Of a stretch of DNA of 64,000 bases, positions 42,984 through 54,522 are shown piece after piece; position 1 is the first letter of the stretch, and each line of letters begins with the position of its first letter. The notes under the pieces were generated by a model. That model made no database searches. It was given only the letters and a program-made list of their open reading frames with translations, and was not told the DNA's origin. Made by a program: the position numbers and the translations under genes. Source of the stretch: Hemileia vastatrix (Eukaryota; Basidiomycota; Pucciniomycetes; Pucciniales; Zaghouaniaceae); assembly GCA_030280995.1 (NCBI GenBank), contig JASXTE010000005.1:36908203-36972202 (forward strand), given 5' to 3'.

Positions 42984-45900
42984 CAGGGGCTGATCACTCT
43001 AATGTTGTAATCTCTCCTCAGGATGAGATCCCGGATTGCAATAGGTCAGCTCACTTGGAGATAATTCAAGTGGATTCTCAATTATTTTCTGTTAATATTA
43101 CTTTGGAGTGCAAATATGTTTTGGACTTTTCTATATGTTTATTGGATTTACCCGGTTTTTCTATTAAATTTAAAAACGGTGAAAAAGGCAAAATGGGCCA
43201 AATTAGGTTGGATAAAAATTGGAAGGGTATGTTTTATGACCTCCAGCAAGAGGGTAAACTGCAAAAATCTTATCAAAATCCAATAAAAAATCTTGGTATA
43301 ATTAAAACACAAAAAAATAATTTTTGTGAAAATTCTAATATGGACCTCCAGCAAGAGGTTAAACTGCAAGTATCTCCTTCTATTATGGACCTCCAGCAAG
43401 AGGGTAAACTGCAAAAATCTTATCAAAATCCAATAAAAAATCTCGGTATAATTAAAACACAAAAAAATAATTTTTGTGAAAATTCTAATATGGGCCTCCA
43501 GCAAGAGGTTAAACTGCAAGTATCTCCTTCTATTACGGACCTCCAGCAAGAGGGTAAACTGCGAAAATCTTATCTAAATCCGATTAAAAATCTCAGTATA
43601 ATTAAAACTCAAAAAAATAATTTTTGTGAAAATTCAATTCCGGTCCTCCAGCAAGAGGTTAAACTGCCGACTTTCTTTACAGGTGATTTAATGTTGGATA
43701 AGGGAAGCAAAGGTGTTGGAAAATCTGTTTATAAATTAGACGAGGGAAAGGAGAAAAGGGTAAAATTTAAAAATGAAATAAAATATTTTTCTAATTTTTC
43801 TTATTCTGATTCTGGCGATGAAGAAGATTCATTTGATGAAAGTTTTAATGGCGATACAAAAGAAAATGTTTTACCTCAAATTAATTTAGATGTGGACGCA
43901 GCCAAATATAAGAAAGTAGCAAATAAAGTTCGACCTATTAATGAACCGCTACCTGCTGAATTAAATCCACCTTTGAGAAGACCAAGGTTATCAAGAGATC
44001 CTTATGAAAGTCCCTTGGTAAAGAATCCGCCTGAATTTTCTGAGACGTCAAGAATCACTTTTGAGAGACTGGGTGTTGTTAATTTTGGACCTGATGGTTG
44101 GTTGTCTGGAGAAGAGAAGAAGTTGTTGTTGGATGTGATGGTCAAGCGAGAGAAGGCCATTGCTTTTGTAGAAGAGGAGAGGGGTGTGTTGAAGCATTCC
44201 TATGGGAAGCCTTACAAGATTCCTGTGGTATGTCATGAACCGTGGCAGCAGAAACCGATTCCTATTCCGGCTGCATTAAAAGAAGCCTATATTGAAGTTG
44301 TCAGAGAACGGATACGCACTGGACTGTATGAGCAATCAACGTCAAGTTATTCTAGTCCGGTATTTTGTATCAAGAAACCAAATGGCAAGCTTAGAGTTGT
44401 TCATGATCTTAGGGAATTAAATAGGGTTACAATAAAGGATGCTGGGATACCGCCTAGTGCTGAGGAGTTTGTTGAAGCATTTGCAGGGAGAGTGTGTTAT
44501 GGTTTGGGAGATATTATGGGTGGATATGATGAGAGAGAGTTACATCCGGACTCAAGGCCTCTCACTACATTCGATACACCACTTGGACGTTTACAGTTAA
44601 CAAGATTACCTCAAGGAGCAACAAATTCGGTTGCAGTTTATCAAGCTCAGATGGCTTGGATCCTTCAAGATGAAACTCCACAATATGCTGGAATCTTTAT
44701 AGATGATGGAGGAATTAAGGGACCAACAACCGACTATGATAACCAGGTGTTGGAAGAGAATCCCGGGATACGCAAATTCATTTGGGAGTTTGCAATTACT
44801 TTAGAAAGAATCTTGTTTTGAAGTGAAGAGGCTGGCTTAACTATTTCAGGTTCAAAATTTTCTTGTTGTGTGCCAGCCTTAGAAATATTAGGCCATGTGG
44901 TATGTAGAGAGGGTAGGATTATGTCCAAGAAGAAAGTTAACAAAATTCAGTCCTGGCCAAGACCCAAGAATACGACCAAAGTCAGAGGGTTTTTAGGCGT
45001 TTGTGTATATGTTAGAATGTTTATCAAGGACTTTTCTTCATTGGCAGCTCCATTGAGGCGGTTAACGAGAAAGGATGCAGACTGGGAGTGGGATGAAGAG
45101 TGTGAGAAGGCGTTTGTGAAGTTGAAGGAGGTTGTAGGGAAGGATTTAGTCCTGCACAAGTTGGATTATGGAAAAAATTCTGGCAGAATTTATTTAGCAG
45201 TTGATTCAAGTCAGGTTGCAGCTGGGGCGGTTTTGTCTCAGATGGATAAAGCTGGTTACATCAGGCCAGTTAGGTATGAATCTGTAGTATTTACTGAGGT
45301 CGAATCAAGATATTCTCAACCAAAATTGGAATTATGTGGTGTGGCAAAAATACTGAAGAAACTTCAGCATATTTTGTGGGGGCAACATTTTGAGTTGCAA
45401 GTGGATGCGAAATCGTTAATCCAGATGATTAATTCCCCAAGTTTACCGAACGCACCCATGACGAGATGGGTAGCTTTTATTCAACATTTTTTGTTCGATT
45501 TAGTTCATAAGCCTGGCAAAACTTTTACTATGCCAGATGGTTTATCAAGGAGACCACCCACTGAAGAAGATTCAGACTCAGAAGAGTTCGATGAAGATAT
45601 ACCTATTATCAAAGCCAGCACTAAAGGAGCTGAAGACTTTCCAAACCTCCCCCATGAGGTTAAACTGGCAGGACTATTGTGTTTAGATTATGGTGATGAT
45701 GACCTCCACCAAGAGGATAAACTGGAAAATAGTTTTTATGTTAATAAAGGTGATGGAAAAAGTGTAGATAAATTCGGCAGAGAGGAGGTAGAAGAAGATG
45801 TGGTGTATGTAGAGGAAGATGGATTGGTAGTGTGGGATAGTAGTAAGTTAAGGAATGGTGTATATGTTGGAGAATTAGAGAATTTAAATAAAAAGGTGGA

Positions 45901-47383
45901 TAAAGAGAAAGAGGTATTTTCGAATACGGTTTACGAAGGATCCAAAGGTTCAGAAGAAAAACATCAACATAGCTCGATTAAAGATTTATTTAGGGGTCAA
46001 CGATTATTGGCTCATTCATGTGCAGGTGATATTGGTGATAGAGAAGTCCCTATTGATGTTATATTAATTGATTTTCAAGATGAAGTCTGGGGTCAGACTG
46101 GTTTTTATTTTTTGTTAGTCAAATATTTGTTGACTTTAGAGAGGCCAGAAGATTGTGAAGACAATGAATGGGTGGCTATCAAGAGGAAGTCATCTACATT
46201 TTACCTATCTGGTCGACGTTTAATGAGGAGAAGGTATCCAAATCCTCAAGTAGTTATAACTCAAGAGAAGGGGCAAGAATTAGTTTTGAAATCACTGCAT
46301 GAAGATCTCGGGCATAGAGGCGTTGGAGAAACGTTTAGAAGAATTTCTGATCGATTTTGGTGGCCTGGCATGAAGATGGCTGTTAAAAAGTGGGTTCAGT
46401 CATGCGAAGAATGTCAAAGACGAAGTTATTTAAGGCCAAAAGAACCTGGACACGCAACCGGTGAATATACGCTCTTTGGAAGAGTTAGTTTAGATGCCGT
46501 TCATATAAAAGAGGGACGGTATAAATATTTAATTGTGGCCAGAGATGATTTATCTGGTTGGGTAGAGGCAGCGCCTCTTATTAATTTAACTGCCAAAAAT
46601 GTGGCAGAATTTTTTTTGAATAATTGGGTATATAGGTATGGGGTGATGAAGTTGGTATCGGTAGATGGAGGTCCTGAATTTGGGACAGAGTTTAAAGAGG
46701 CCGTATTGAAAGTTGGATCAAAGGTTAGGGTAGCAACCCCATATTATCCTGAAGCTGAAGGCATGGTTAAAAGATGGCATCAAGTTATCAAGGATGCTTT
46801 AGTTAAAATGTGTGGGACAAGTGCTGAAAAGTGGAGGCACTATTTACCTTTAGTTTTATTTGCTGATCGAATCACTGCCAAAAGGACGACCGGATTTTCA
46901 CCTTATGAACTTGTTTTTGGACAGAAAGAAGTTTTACCGGTTGATTTAGAAGCTGAATCATATCTTGGAGTTGACTGGGACACGGTCAAAACTACTGAAG
47001 AATTATTGTGTGCAAGAATGATGCAGCTAGAAAAGAAAGAAGAATATTTAGAAAAGGCATATTTGCGGATGATGAAGATCCGAAATCAATCAGTCAGATA
47101 TTGGGATGAGCGGTTGGCACATCGATTAAGGAAACCTTTGAACCCAGGAGATATGGTCCTGGTGTATAATAGGAGTTTGGAAAGTCAGTGGGGAAAGATG
47201 TTTGCAGATAGGTGGAATGGACCGTATAAAATCAAGGAGCAAGTTTCCGGCAGTTCATATGTGCTAGAAGAGTTGGATGGAGCAGTATTAAAGAAGAGGG
47301 TAGCGGCCGATCAAGTGAAACGGTTCTATCCTAGAGGCACCAGGAGTGCCGAAGTCTTCCTCCGAAATGAGGATAAACTATGA
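42978..47383 (+). pseudogene. Gypsy-A pol: RT, RNase H, integrase
   Basis: The pol frame is open from before 42941. A linker with 50-residue repeats (43238-43690) precedes RT: SSYSSPVFCIKKPNGKLRVV ... LTRLPQGATNS ... FIDDGG (near 44700, catalytic Asp pair), the FIDD-GP type typical of basidiomycete Gypsy elements. A TGA at 44819-44821 breaks RT. RNase H follows (LAVDSSQVAAGAVLSQ, ELCGVAKIL, LQVDAKSL). Integrase has the zinc region (H-x-H ... CEEC), then the triad in SLDAVH, SVDGGPEF and PEAEGMVKRW. The C-terminal end is WNGPYKIKEQ. No chromodomain is seen. The frame ends inside one of the hairpin motifs. Confidence 0.92.
43238..43690 (+). repeat. Three tandem 150-bp units in Gypsy-A pol linker
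   Basis: Units start at about 43238, 43388 and 43538 and each encodes 50 residues (start DLQQEGKLQKSYQNPIKN in unit 1). Each unit holds two hairpin motifs, one followed by GTAAACTGC and one by TTAAACTGC. The exact codon-multiple length keeps the frame. The units differ by few bases, so the amplification is recent. Confidence 0.95.
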
Positions 47384-49232
47384 CATTTATCAAATTTTAT
47401 TGAACTCCGAAATGAGGATAAACTACAATTTTAATGACATTTATGAAATTATATGGATACCTCCGCAATGAGAATAAACTATAATACCAACAAATTTTTA
47501 TGATGACCTCCGCAACGAGGATAAACTATCTTCTTTTTTTTATCAAAATACTTTACTATCGTTACACTGTATATGGTCGACGAAACTATGATGAAACTTA
47601 ATGAAATTCAAGAAGACCTTCTTTGAAATTTTCAAAAACTTAAAATACTTAAAATATGGGTGAAGATAGTGTTGGAAAATTTTAAAATTTATTGGAAGGA
47701 GTGTTCACAGGGGAACCTTCTTAATTAAATATTGGCAAGTGTGGGGGTAATTGATGGGCTGGCTGCTCTATACACAATTACCCCATAATGTTCGTTTCCA
47801 AAATTTTCCCTGTTTCTAGTTGAATCCTGGCTTTGTCTTTTAATTTTAGGAAGTCCACTAAGACTATAAACTGGAACGAATCAAGAGACACCGCTCTCAA
47901 CGCCGGATTCAAGATTTATTTTATTTTATTTTGTTTTTGATTTTTTTTTTATGTTAGATTGTGATTTCTTTTCTTTAATATATATTATGAATTATTGTAA
48001 AGGTGATACTCACTGGTGGTCTCTAATCATTTTTATAAATTGGAGGGAGCCCACCCAGTGATCATCATTATAAAATTTATCTTCAAAAAACTTTCATTTA
48101 TTTTCTTTTCTTTTCAATTTCTCAAAATTGTGTAACCACATCAAGTTGCACTTGGATGTGGGTATGATGTCGAGGGTACAGCTCATCAAATGGCCGGGGG
48201 GCATCTTTTAAATTTTAAATTTTGATAATTCTTTTTACCTTTTTTTATCTTTCTTTAAAATTAAATTTTAACTTTTATTTCAAACCTATCTTTTCTAAAA
48301 TCTTTTATTAAAATAAAATTAAAAAATAAATAAAAAAAAAATAAAAAAATAAAAAAATAAAATAAATAATAAAAAATAAATAAATAAAAAAATAATAAAT
48401 AAAATAAAATAAAAAAAACAAAAAAATAAAAAAAATATTAATTAATTAAATCAAAATTATTATTATATTTCTTAGTTTTATTTTTCAGTCACTATTCTTT
48501 TTAGTTTATTCATATAGTTTAGACAGGAAACAGGGTCTAGGGGAACTCAATACCTATGGGATTTTACTTCAAGACATCTGTTAGTCCTCCAAGACTTTAA
48601 ACTGGCTACTGTTCAAGACGTTCTTTAAGGTTTTTTTTATACGAATTTCGGAGCTGTTAGTCCTCCAAGACTTTAAACTGGCTAATTTTCAAGACTATCG
48701 TTAAAATTTTTTTTGGATTTGTAGGTCCACCAAGACCTTAAACTGGAGTGTTATCAAATGTTAGGTCCACCAAGACCCTAAACTGGACTATTATCAAGTG
48801 TTGGGTCCACCATGACCTTAAACTGGATTTCTTATCGATCAAATGTTTGGTCCACCATGACTTTAAACTGGCAGTTCATTCATTGTTTTAGTCCACTATG
48901 ACTTTAAACTGGAAAATTAATATCTGCAGGATAATTCAACATTCATTGGACCACTATGGCCTTATACTGGATTACTTGTCGATCAAATGTTTGGTCCAAT
49001 ATGACATTAAACTGGATTATCAAATTTATTCAATCTTTGGTCAAGCCTAGGCCTTACTTAGGAATTTATCAAGTTATTTATGCACCTAAACGATCTTTGG
49101 TCCACCAAGACCATAAACTGGCAATCGATTATATGTTTGGTCTACCAAGACTTTAAATTGGAATGTCGATCTTGTTTGGATAACTCAATTCAATCTTTTA
49201 ATTTATCACTGTCCACTAAGACTCTAAACTGG
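47359..49232 (+). repeat. Array of stem-loop + TAAACT motifs, 3' part of Gypsy-A
   Basis: Seventeen copies of the motif start at 47359, 47405, 47460, 47507, 47852, 48583, 48659, 48724, 48764, 48804, 48849, 48890, 48948, 48993, 49099, 49139 and 49210. Each has a 4-base left arm, a 6-nt loop (CGAAAT, CACCAA, CTCCAA, CACTAT and similar), a right arm, one base, and TAAACTGG or TAAACTA. Arm pairs include CCTC/GAGG, AGTC/GACT and GGTC/GACC. Eight further copies lie in pol (43240-43661 and 45646-45725). Spacing is irregular (40-110 nt), unlike CRISPR. Confidence 0.9.
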
Positions 49233-49901
49233 TTATTCAATTATTTCTGGAATTGGGTGCTGATAGCTTTAGGAGGTTAAAATTTTAGGTGGTGATGATG
49301 CTAAAGAAAGCATAATGGTTAATTAGGTGAAATTTGTGGCGCTTTAACATGGTCTAAAGTTAATATTATTATTGGAAGCCTGGCAAAAGTATTTTATGGG
49401 TTTGCTGTATAGCAAAGTTTGAAAATTGTGATGAAGGAATCAGAAGTTAGGATGGTAGTTGGATTTTAGGGAATGATTTTTTTTTAGTGCCTCATAGTTA
49501 GGCCATTTTTTTTGGTGTGAAGCTTGGAGGACCTTATGGCGAGATTGGAATCATAGAATTCGGCTCAGTGGGGGGCCCTATGAGGTTGGAATCAGGAGTA
49601 TTCGGCTCATAGGAAGATCCACTCTCTCAATGCTGTGACAAGAAGGAAGACTGGTTAATGGGAGTCTGAAGGGATTCAAACCTTGCTCTCGTAGTGGAAT
49701 CATCACAAGATTTATATTATTTTATTTTATGTTATATCAAGCCAGAGAAGAAGAAACAACATTTTTATTATAAAGAATTAAAAGAAGACCAGCTAAAACA
49801 AATTTATCAAATTATTTTATTAGAAAAGATAATTCTTTTGGAATTGCTCAACCACTTATGCAAAGTTATAAGAATGGGGACATTCTCGATTGGAGGGAGG
49901 A
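47384..49901 (+). other. Gypsy-A 3' non-coding region
   Basis: 2.5 kb between the pol stop and the 3' LTR. It holds the motif array, an A/T-only low-complexity block (about 48295-48450), and a 71-codon frame at 49694-49909 rich in Lys, Leu and Ile that I do not accept as a gene. No envelope-like frame with signal peptide or membrane segment is present. The purine tract is at 49892-49901. Confidence 0.8.
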
Positions 49902-51031
49902 TGTGGTAGCCTAAAGTTTAGTACGGCACCTAAATATGTAAATGGAGTTATTACGGCGTGCAAGATTGGCGTTATTATTTTTTTATAAAAGGGTTTTATT
50001 TAATTTATTTGAGTTTTAAATATGAAGAAATTGGTCACGAGCAAATGCCTACACGAAAACAATTTATTTTACGGAGAAAACTTATTTTTACGGACTGAAA
50101 AATTTATAAGTATTAAGTCGAGTCACTCAAGAACCTTGGGAAATTTTCCCAGAATTTTTACTATTTTTTCTTATATTTTTAAATGAATTTTAAAGTTTTA
50201 TAGAAATATTTACGTTTTCAGAAATTACTTCACTTTGATGAATTTTCACGGGGTAATTAGAGCTGCGCAGACTACGAAAATTAGTTTGGTATGTAAAGGG
50301 GAAGTAGCTCTATTATGTGTAATTTTTCTAGATTTTTTATTATAGTTTTAAGGTTCTAATTGAGTCTGGAAGTCCGGACGGACTCCGTTTCGACTCCGTA
50401 CGGACTCCGCTTTGACTCCGTACGGACTCCGTACGGGCTCCGGATTGACTCTGGAAGAGCTCTGGAGGGGAAAACTTAGGCACGTGACTAGGAATACTTA
50501 AGCGCTTCTCAAACTCGAAATTGGGGGGGGGACAGATCATACAGCTTAATCATTAACCACCACAGTCTCATTTTTTATTACTCAACAAATTAAATAAATT
50601 TGTAATACCCTTATAACTTTATATTTTATATATAACATTTTAGAAATACTACTCAACAATTAAAATAACACTTCATACAGGGTATCTTTAGAAAGGTCTT
50701 CATGGCTGGGACTTGATTATTGCTGTCTCATAAAAATTCAAATTATTATAAAAACATAAAAGTCAATCTTTTCAGATCTTTCACTGGTACACCTTAATTG
50801 TTGTTATCAGTATTTCTTTATCAACAGCCACTTTCTTTAAATCTCAATAAGCGTTAATTATTTTAGAGTTTCATTATTTTATCAATCAGATTCAAGTAGA
50901 TTGGTTAGCTTAGTGATTTAGAATTCCCATTTTGTTATTTTTATTGGAAGGACGGGGTTTTCAGCTAAATCCACATATCTCCTCCAGATTCTGCTTACAG
51001 CAAGGCGACTGTAAGAGTTTACCTTACCATA
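49902..51031 (+). repeat. Gypsy-A 3' LTR (1130 bp)
   Basis: Same ends as the 5' LTR. The CCGTACGG array (about 50370-50450) is 44 bp shorter. It is followed by the duplicated ATGG and then by Gypsy-B sequence. Confidence 0.95.
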
Positions 51032-51058
51032 ATGGGTTTTCTGATAAACATTTTATAG

Positions 51059-51619
51059 GACATTCTTATGGAGGAGAATGTGGACCTTCTGGATTGGACA
51101 GGAGAGCAGGAGAAGGTGAAAGTAGAGCCCCAAGTAGGACCTCCGCCCACAGCAGAGCCTCCAAAGCCCCTTTTTCCCCAAGAAGACCTTCCCAAAGGCT
51201 TCAATATAAAAAAGCTCCCCTTAGAGGTACAAGTTCAAAATTTATCTCATCAGTTAAAGACAATTCAGGGGGAGTTAAACAAGGTAATCAAATTACAAGA
51301 GAGAGTGGTAAAAGTAGAAAAGATGTGCCAGGATGCATTTCAAAGACGACTCAGAAAGCCCCTGCCAAATCTGCCAGTAAAGCAGCCTCCTCCTCAAAGC
51401 ACCTTGCCTCCAAAACAACAGTTGCCCCAACCTCCACCTCCACCACCACCTGCTCCAGAAAACATGGTGGTACCAAGATGGCAGTGGGAATGGTACCAAA
51501 CAAATTACCAACAAAGCCAAGAAGGTCCTTCAAGACCACCTCTGCAACAGCACAATCTTCACCCTCATCCTTACTACAAGAAGAAGAAAGGGAAGCAAGT
51601 AGCCCAGAGGCCTTGGTGA
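51059..51619 (+). CDS. Gypsy-B ORF1, main exon (coiled coil, proline-rich)
   Basis: Frame from the predicted acceptor, with an ATG at 51068 (MEENVDLLDWTG). It has an acidic start, a Pro-rich segment, a coiled coil (VQNLSHQLKTIQGELNKV), a run of seven prolines, then the Trp-rich RWQWEWYQTNY and a basic tail ending RPW and TGA at 51617-51619. The Trp-rich tail and the RPW-stop are kept in the diverged copy at 8110-8651, which supports real coding in this frame. It overlaps the gag frame, which is also open here. It may be a nucleic-acid-binding or particle protein; function unknown. A GTGAGT overlaps the stop, with a TACTAAT branch site and CAG further on, so splicing into the gag frame is possible. 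Confidence 0.6.
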   Translation, partial: DILMEENVDLLDWTGEQEKVKVEPQVGPPPTAEPPKPLFPQEDLPKGFNIKKLPLEVQVQNLSHQLKTIQGELNKVIKLQERVVKVEKMCQDAFQRRLRKPLPNLPVKQPPPQSTLPPKQQLPQPPPPPPPAPENMVVPRWQWEWYQTNYQQSQEGPSRPPLQQHNLHPHPYYKKKKGKQVAQRPW

Positions 51620-54519
51620 GTGGAAATGATCATATTATTTTTTCTACTCCTACTAATGTGTGTAATATAGGTGATGCCAGTGATATGACTGAAAAACCAT
51701 TAGTACAGAGTCCGGTGAAATTAGTATTTGATCCTGAGAATATATTACATCAAGTTTCTTTAAATGATAATATTAGTCTAACTTCTGTTTTGGAAATTAA
51801 TCCTTATGTTATTGATTTAAAAGAGTATGATGTGAGTTTTGAGTTATATTCAGTGCTTGAAAAATTAGCCTCAAGAATCTTGAAAAATCCTGTAAAACTT
51901 GATCACTTAAATAATCCTGAGTTAACAGTAGTAATTAAAGATGTTGTCAATAGATTCAATAACCTACAGTTGAATACTAGTGTAGCTGTGAGAGCTCAAG
52001 ATTCAGCTCATTTGGAGTTAAAAGACAAAGTTATTGAATTAATGAATACAACTATTGAGTTGAAACAAGAAAACCAATCATTGAGAGATAAGTCTGCCAA
52101 TTTGACAGCTTTAGTGGCAGAAATTCAACCACGGATTAGTGACACTTTTCTTAAAAATATGGAATCTTTGAATGATGAACTTGTTTCATTAAAATCTGAA
52201 ATGAGAGGTTTATCAAATAAATTAATTACTTGTGAGTCTAGAAATAAGTTATCTTTGTCCACTTTAAATAGTAAGATATCTGAGATTGAAGATCTGAGAT
52301 TGCAAGTGTCTCACTTGGAGAATGAGTTACTCCAGCTACAAGTAAACCAGACCTTACCTTCAGAGCCAGTGGTACCTGGCCCCTCTTCATGTAAACAACA
52401 GGGCACCCAGGTGAATCACTCTGAGAAGATATTTATGAAAGGAAAACAAAGAGCTGTCAGCCCAGTAGAAAATTTGAGTAATGCTGGCTCCTCTTCTTTC
52501 CATCATGAATTATCTGATCATTTATTAAAACTACAGGACATGTTGAAAATGGAGAAATTATGTCCCAAAAATGAGCCTTCCTCCAACCAAAAACATTGGC
52601 CAAAGATTGAGAGATACCCAAACTTTTATGGAGAAACAAATTCAGATTGGCAACATTTTATTCAGAGAATTGATAACCTAAAGAAAAGTTATAAACTCCC
52701 TGATGAGGAAATTACTTCAAAATTGATTTCTTTATTTGAAGATGTTGCTTTAATGTGGTATGAGTCTGTATTATTGGATGGGATTAATCATTCTTGGGAA
52801 GAATGGAAAGCACTCATTGCTGCCCAGTTTGGGGGATCCACATTTAGATTGGCTCAGCAAAGACTGTATGAGGAGTGTAAATATTCCTATGCAGAAAAAC
52901 CGATTGCTTTCTTAATGAAACTGTCAAAAATATTGAGAGCAATTGATCCAAAAATGGACTATGATTTGTGGAGGGAAAGAATCCTATATAAATTACCAAG
53001 TTCCTTGAGGGATTTAGTAGTGGAAAGGACTGAGAATGTGAGGGAACATTCATCTTTTATTTCAAGATGTAATGAGATATTACTCAACAATAAATTTCAG
53101 CCTAGGCACTACCCTCAAAGAGGGGTGGAATCCCCAAAACCTACAGGATGGAAGCCACCTGTTGAGAAGCCTGGAAAACCTTCTGCACCAGTTGCCCCAA
53201 GGAAATACCCAAGTAATACTTGTGTAAAGTGTGGAAAAGCATGGAAGAAGGGTCATGTTTGTGAGAAAAGAATAAATCTTATTGAACAAGATGAGCCAGA
53301 AGACAGTCATCATGAGGAAGAAGACTCCTCTAGTGATTGTGACAGTAATATTTCTTATGGTGACAACAACTCCAATGAAGTTTATATGTTGGAAAATGAT
53401 GTACATTTACTTGATCAGAATGCTGGCATAGAAAATGTGGATTTAATTGGGGTTGAAGATGCTGACATAATAAGGGATATTGAGAAGGATTCTATAGTCA
53501 TTACTCCAATCAAAGCTCCTGTTATAATAAATGGGAAGAAATTGGACATTATCTTGGATACTGGTGCTGGAGGCAGTGTGGTATCCTCAGCAGCCTTGGC
53601 TGCCATTGATAATGACTATGAAAAGAAGCTATTACCTATGGAAAATACATATTGGAAAGGATATGGGTCTGTTTTATGCCCTAAAGGAAAATATAAGACA
53701 ACTGTTTTTTTTAAGTATAGCCATGGGTATGTAAGAGCTGAATGTGATTTTGTTGTCATGGATGGTGACAACTTGAGCAATTGGTTTATCATGGGGAATG
53801 ATATTATTAAAAAGTTTGGTATCAAATTGGACCCTTATAATCAATGCTTCACTATGGGGATGAATGGGAAGAAAAAATTTAAAATTACTTCCTCCAGAAA
53901 ATGTTCAGCTCCCATGGTAAAAACATGTTTTTCCCTTGATCAATACAAAGGCAGACCTTCTGCAGAACATGAAGCTTTGTCTGATGAAATCCTAAAAGCT
54001 TCATTTGGTGAACAGCTCAGTACTGCAGAAAAGGATGAGGTAATTAAATTAATCACATCGTTCCCTATGGCCTTTGCACATGGAAAACATGAGTTGGGAC
54101 TGGTTGTGGACCATGAAATGAAAGTCTCATTATCATGTAAATTAGATGATATACCACCCAGTCTAAAGAAAAAACCTTATCCTGCATCCCCTTCTAAGAG
54201 AAAGGATATTGAGGATAATATTACCACCTTGTTAAATATGAAAATTATAGAGAAGGTGGGTGTAACACCTAAATATTGTGTAATCTCACCAGTCTTAATT
54301 TCTTATGAAAAGGAAAAGGCTAGGTTGTGTGGTGATTATAGAGCCCTTAATACCCACACAATTGATGATATTTATCCTCTACCAAGAATAAACTCAATAC
54401 ATGCTACCTTACAAGGAGCCAAGTATATCAGCTGCTTGGATGGGAATAAGGGATACCACCAAATACCTGTTGAGAAGGACTCACAAAATTATTTGATGAT
54501 TGCAACTCACTTGGGTATT
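51620..54519 (+). pseudogene. Gypsy-B gag, protease and RT start
   Basis: One open frame (continuing upstream in the same frame to 51036). Coiled-coil gag at about 51680-52350. Capsid-like part HWPKIERYPNF ... DWQHFIQRIDNLKK ... WKALIAAQFGG. Zinc knuckle C-x2-C-x7-H-x-C (CVKC ... GHVC, near 53220). Protease IILDTGAGGSVVS (near 53550). RT start ARLCGDYRALNTHTIDDIYPL ... SCLDGNKGYHQI. A TAA at 54520-54522 breaks RT; the diverged copy has TAT there. The first start codon belongs to the exon at 38941 or to an internal ATG such as 51629-51631; which is used is unclear. Confidence 0.9.
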
Positions 54520-54522
54520 TAA

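Larger units (their letters stand above)
39024..51031 (+). mobile_element. Gypsy-A, LTR retrotransposon nested in Gypsy-B
   Basis: LTRs 39024-40197 and 49902-51031 have ends TGTGGTA and TACCATA. The target duplication ATGG at 39020-39023 and 51032-51035 is perfect. A primer-binding site lies 2 bp after the 5' LTR and a purine tract GGAGGGAGGA just before the 3' LTR. Coding order: gag, protease, -1 frameshift, RT, RNase H, integrase. The LTRs differ at roughly a dozen positions plus a 44-bp length change. Three internal stops (40851, 42507, 44819) suggest it is no longer autonomous. It is large (12,008 bp) because of a 2.5-kb non-coding 3' part. Confidence 0.97.
38992..51058 (+). other. Predicted Gypsy-B intron, now holding all of Gypsy-A
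   Basis: Donor GTAAGT at 38992 and acceptor TTTTATAG ending at 51058, with a CTGAT branch-like site before it. Native intron sequence is only 38992-39023 and 51036-51058; the rest is Gypsy-A with its 4-bp duplication. The alternative without splicing (reading on from 51036 in the gag frame) is also open, so splicing is inferred. Confidence 0.5.

Noticed and set aside
48583..49232. CRISPR-like array of 24-nt repeats
   Set aside because: Spacing is irregular, repeats are diverged with paired-arm changes, and the context is a eukaryotic retrotransposon.
47384..49901. Envelope-like third gene in Gypsy-A
   Set aside because: No frame with signal peptide and membrane segment; the region is repeat array and low-complexity sequence.
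50932..51031. Apparent start of the long Gypsy-B frame
   Set aside because: These codons lie in the Gypsy-A 3' LTR; the frame is open across the insertion border by chance. The true start is upstream at 38941 or inside Gypsy-B.
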